NCBI GenBank assembly: GCA_035578155.1
Contig: JAPWDM010000009.1
Span: forward strand, 930,001-994,000
From: Brachynemurus nebulosus
Lineage: Eukaryota > Arthropoda > Insecta > Neuroptera > Myrmeleontidae
DNA length: 64,000 nt
Direction of reading: 5' to 3'
Made by a program: the position numbers and the translations under genes. Below, one piece after another: positions 60,701-64,000 of the stretch (positions are counted from its first letter, which is position 1; every line of letters begins with the position of its first letter). The notes beneath the pieces were generated by a model. It was given only the letters and a program-made list of their open reading frames with translations. It had not been told where the DNA came from and did no database searches.

Positions 60701-62061
60701 TTATTGAGAGTTTTTGTTTGAGGCAGCGTTCTTTAATGGCAGTATCTGTTTCTGGAATAAAAAGCGGATCCTCTTGAACAACTGTTTTGTGTTTGCGTTC
60801 ATCTCTATGTTTTTTCTTATGCTTCACCTTATGTTTATGACGTCTAGGGATCAGGGGCTCATTTGTTATTGTGTATCGCGGTGATGTACTTCCGATCGTG
60901 TATCTGGGCGACGTCAATGTGTACCTGGGTGACGCGCCGCTTAGATTGTACACGGGACTCTGACCGGCTCCGATTAAGATTTTTCTTCTCGCTTCTTTTT
61001 TCGCTTTTTTTAAAGCTCGTTTCACGGCTTTCGCGGAAGCATCTTTACTACTGCTGGTTACGTTGTTGTCTTGTTGCGTCATTGTTGGGAAAGCGTCAAT
61101 TTTTGGTATTTTTAAAACGGTGCCTTCTCCCTCGCGACCAAACGAGATTTTTAAGGTGCGTGTGCCACCGTCTATGTTGGCCAAACCGCCACTCTCCTCG
61201 AACACACTTTCGTCCCATAGGTCTTCCATGGATCCGACACTTTTCTTCTTTCGTAACACCATACGTTTTTGCAATTTACTAACACCACTACTACTATTAT
61301 TACTGTCTGTGTTCATTTGTAGGTCACCTGGGTCGGACGTTTCATAGTATTGGTCACTACTGTTTGAATTATCACTTAATTGTTGACTTTCGAGCAGGTC
61401 GTTGTTGTTAAATGCGAGTGGATCCTTGGCTAGGGCTAATGGATCGTCGTTTTCACACGCGGGGGGCGAAGGTGGAGATTTCACTATATAATTGCCTACG
61501 ATTTTTATCTTGTTACCGTTCACGGCACTGGTTATATCGTTCGGTTGTAATCGCGGAATTTTTGGAATTAGTGTGGGACAGAGTGCCGTGGGTTCGGTTG
61601 TGTGATGGGTTCGTTTATTTGGGCTATTCTGATTGTTACTTTGATTATCGGAAAACAGTGGTCTGGGTGGACTATTCAGCGACACTTCATTCAATTTTTT
61701 CTCTTTCGCTTGGAGTCGCGTGTTGAAGTCGTGATGGCTCACGTACGTGGTTGTGTTTGTGGTATTGTCAGCACTTTTTCGTTTTCGAGAATGATCAACA
61801 TTTTCGGAATTCTCGTTACAAATGCCGCGACATTTGGAACAGAGCACTTGCCGCGGCCGTAAACGTACGGTCATGCGCGTATTTTTAACGCGACTTTGTG
61901 ATTTTGTCGGTCTTCGTTGTGGCTGTATGGCGTTCGGTCTCTCCTGATAGTTAAATCGTTGTGACACTGAATAGAGTTTGTCATCGTTATCCGCCGTTTT
62001 CGGTTCCACATGTGCCGTCGTAAATGCTGGATGCAATTTATTCACACCGAATGGCAGATTT
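57730..62061 (-). CDS. PWWP2A: PWWP2A/B-like chromatin protein (5' end missing)
   Basis: Two exons are visible on the minus strand: 62061-60312 and 57903-57730, encoding the last 640 residues or so. The first opens after acceptor TTTAAAAATAG in phase, with (G)NLPFGVNKLHP, so at least one upstream exon is outside what I can identify. MTVRLRPRQVLCSKCRGIC near visible residue 70 is a conserved PWWP2 block. The PWWP domain (visible residues about 505-583) contains GDVVWGKIHGFPWWPGKVLS with an intact PWWP core. The last exon SRYNKKKRGPYKEAI is also family-specific. PWWP2A and PWWP2B bind H2A.Z nucleosomes and methylated H3K36 and recruit a NuRD subcomplex (known for mammals). The middle is polar, disordered and Ser/Asn-rich, with tandem SPRYTL/SPRYTI motifs. 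Confidence 0.93.
57904..60311 (-). other. last intron of the PWWP2 gene
   Basis: AT-rich, 2.4 kb. It contains a hammerhead-like motif on the plus strand at 58745-58784. No inverted-repeat transposon or gene was recognised. Confidence 0.65.
58745..58784 (+). ncRNA. hammerhead-ribozyme-like motif (candidate)
   Basis: CTGAAGAG is followed by a six-pair stem (GATCAC / GTGATT with loop CAAA), then GAAACCGGTCTAG. CTGANGA and GAAA are hammerhead core elements, GTC fits the cleavage triplet, and CTA before the core can pair with TAG after GTC. One extra G at the base of stem II and a very short stem III make activity uncertain. The layout recalls the minimal type-I hammerheads of Penelope-like elements. 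Confidence 0.35.
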
Positions 62062-64000
62062 CTATTTTTAAAGAGAGACAAAATAAAAGAACGATTTTTT
62101 TTTTGTAAACGAAATAAATGCACATTATAAAAAATTTGTTTTTTAAATAAAAGAAAAAAAAAATTACAAGGACAAAAACATTTTCCGTGCCAAATATTAA
62201 AAACAAATATTTTTTTCGGGTTACATGTAAAAAATTATTTAAATTGTACTTTGAGAACATAATTATTCAAAACTTAGAATTAACTTAGGTGAAAATCTTT
62301 CTGCCACCTTGGATTAGAAAATTAGATCACACTGAGTATACAATAGCTTAATTTTTATTATCACACTAAAATTAGCTGCGGTTAGGAAGATTTCAAGTAT
62401 TACGTAAGCACAATTTCATTGATTTTAGACCCCTCTCATTTGTAAGGAAAAATAAGAAAATTGATAATCCTCCCTATCATCCAAAGAATAAGACGTAAGA
62501 TTTTCTTTATGTTTACCGAAAATTCTCAGAAAACATACTGCCTAATTTTTTCACAAATTTATTAAAAGAACTTTAAAAGAAAATTATACATAGAAATCCT
62601 ATCAAAAAAGCTTAAATAAAAATTTTTTTATTACTCATACGGGAGAAGTACTAACTTCACGCACACATTTCCGTATGCAAAATAGCTGTTTGCCCACTGT
62701 ACTCTTCCCACATACTTTTTTGCGTGCGGAAAGTAACTTTCTACACGCAAATTGACAATAAAACACGCAAAATTTAATCAAAACACGCAAAGCCGCCTCT
62801 TGATTTTTCATTTAATAAATATTTCATCATTATTTCTATAGAAACCATCAACAAAGTAATTTAAACAATAATTAATTCAGAAAAAAAGACGAACACTTAA
62901 AAATATTATTTTAAAAAGTAATAAAAATGTCAAAAATAGTGATAATAATAAAAATTTAGTGATAATAATAGAAATTCGTAATAAAAAATAGTATGTGCAA
63001 CTCGTGCGTGATTGTCGATTGCCCCACTCAAGCGAATGAGCGCACTCACTACGTTCGTGCGCTCAACTTCGCTTTCGTGGGTAATCGACAATTTCCCGCA
63101 CTTATTGCACAATATACTATTGTGTACAAGTAAAAGAAAGTATGTTTATTATTAATAAAATATTTAAATATTTTTAAAATATTGTTTTGTAGCTTTTTCT
63201 TACGTAAGATTTTATCTCCCCCCTCTACTCCTTTATCGGCAAAAATAAAAAATGCTTACGTAACAACTAAACGATTCTTTACACCGAATACGAATTCGTA
63301 CGAAAATTTAAGGTCTGTTCCGATTAACAGAGGCGTCTAAATGGTTAGAAAATTATAAAAACCTAACAAATTAACCAAAATAGATATTAAATTTTTTCTG
63401 TATAGAAATTATAATCCACTTGAGTTCAGTTGTGGGTTAAGTACTACAATTAAATTTTACAATCATTGCGGGAAGTGGTCCGGACAACCGTAATGGTCAG
63501 GCTGAACCTTTACTTACACGAATGTATTACAAATGAGTGATTAACATCATTGATTACGTAATCTACTAAGGAATTTCTACTTAATATTCAATTTTTGACA
63601 ATGCTCAGTGGACTCAACTACTTCAAACGTAAATTTTTCTAGATTCGAAAAAAATATTGAGGGCCGTAACAAAAATCAATTTTTTTTTTGGTATCCATTT
63701 TGTTTTTGGTACGAATTTGTATCCAGTATAACCGCAACCTTAGGAAACTTTCAAAAAAGAAATCAACCGATACCGATCCTTGGTACTGAAAATTTACCGT
63801 ATTTCGGAAAATAATTTCCCTGAGACCTAGGTATACTTAGTTTTCTTAAAAAACAGTCTGAGATATTTTGGCGCCCCATCATAAAGATTTCAGGATCAGT
63901 ACAGGTCAAATCCTTCTTTGATAAAAATTCATCTGGTCCGAAGCAACCCAATATAAACCCAATATTTTTCAAATATACTTTGAAAAAATTGGAATCAATT
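62062..64000. other. upstream PWWP2 intron or intergenic DNA
   Basis: No exon completing the PWWP2 N-terminus was recognised. It contains a reverse copy of the palindrome element (62626-63125). The remainder, including 63130-64000, shows only short unconvincing frames. Confidence 0.6.
62626..63125 (-). mobile_element. second copy of the palindrome-bearing repeat
   Basis: In reverse orientation it matches 20097-20592 over nearly its full length. It has the same ends (AATAGTATATTGTGCAATAA on the minus strand; TTACTCATACGGGAGAAGTA on the plus strand), the 135-bp palindrome and the repeated ACACGCAAA motifs. About 60 bp in the middle differ by small indels. Confidence 0.85.

Overview
The window is nuclear DNA from an insect. 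It is strongly AT-rich, its genes are split by GT-AG introns, and both introns and intergenic DNA are full of short inverted-repeat transposons. The order is not certain. No bacterial, organellar or viral gene set is present, and I saw no CRISPR array or tRNA.

Layout. 1-5.7 kb is repeat-rich and has no recognised gene. 5.76-21.4 kb (+) holds one large gene: a signal-peptide exon, a 9.4-kb intron, one giant Thr/Ser/Glu/Pro-rich (mucin-like) exon and a C-terminal serpin domain whose reactive-loop region looks non-inhibitory. 21.4-25.3 kb is a cluster of small transposons. 25.3-29.25 kb (-) is Rpn10/PSMD4, the ubiquitin receptor of the 26S proteasome, in seven coding exons. 29.3-35.6 kb has repeats only. 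35.6-36.1 kb (+) encodes an unrecognised two-helix membrane protein. 37.3-38.0 kb (+) is PBDC1. 39.6-42.2 kb (-) is ribosomal protein RpL26 (uL24). 43.3-49.7 kb (+) is mitochondrial short/branched-chain acyl-CoA dehydrogenase (ACADSB). 51.15-52.5 kb (-) holds FMC1 and an SRR1-like gene only 39 nt apart on the same strand, probably sharing a transcript. 57.7-62.06 kb (-) is the 3' part of a PWWP2-type chromatin reader; its 5' end lies beyond the last exon seen here.

The genes are mostly housekeeping (proteasome, ribosome, mitochondrial oxidation, ATP-synthase assembly, chromatin) and do not form one pathway. The exon models were joined by hand, and every junction listed keeps the reading frame.

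The best leads are: the mucin-serpin fusion; the SRR1-FMC1 pair with a splice acceptor in its 39-nt gap; five hAT-type elements with 7/8 or 8/8 target-site duplications, one keeping a piece of transposase; two nested mariner-like insertions with a related empty-site copy elsewhere in the window; and a hammerhead-like motif in the PWWP2 intron. I did not find a clearly new multi-gene system.
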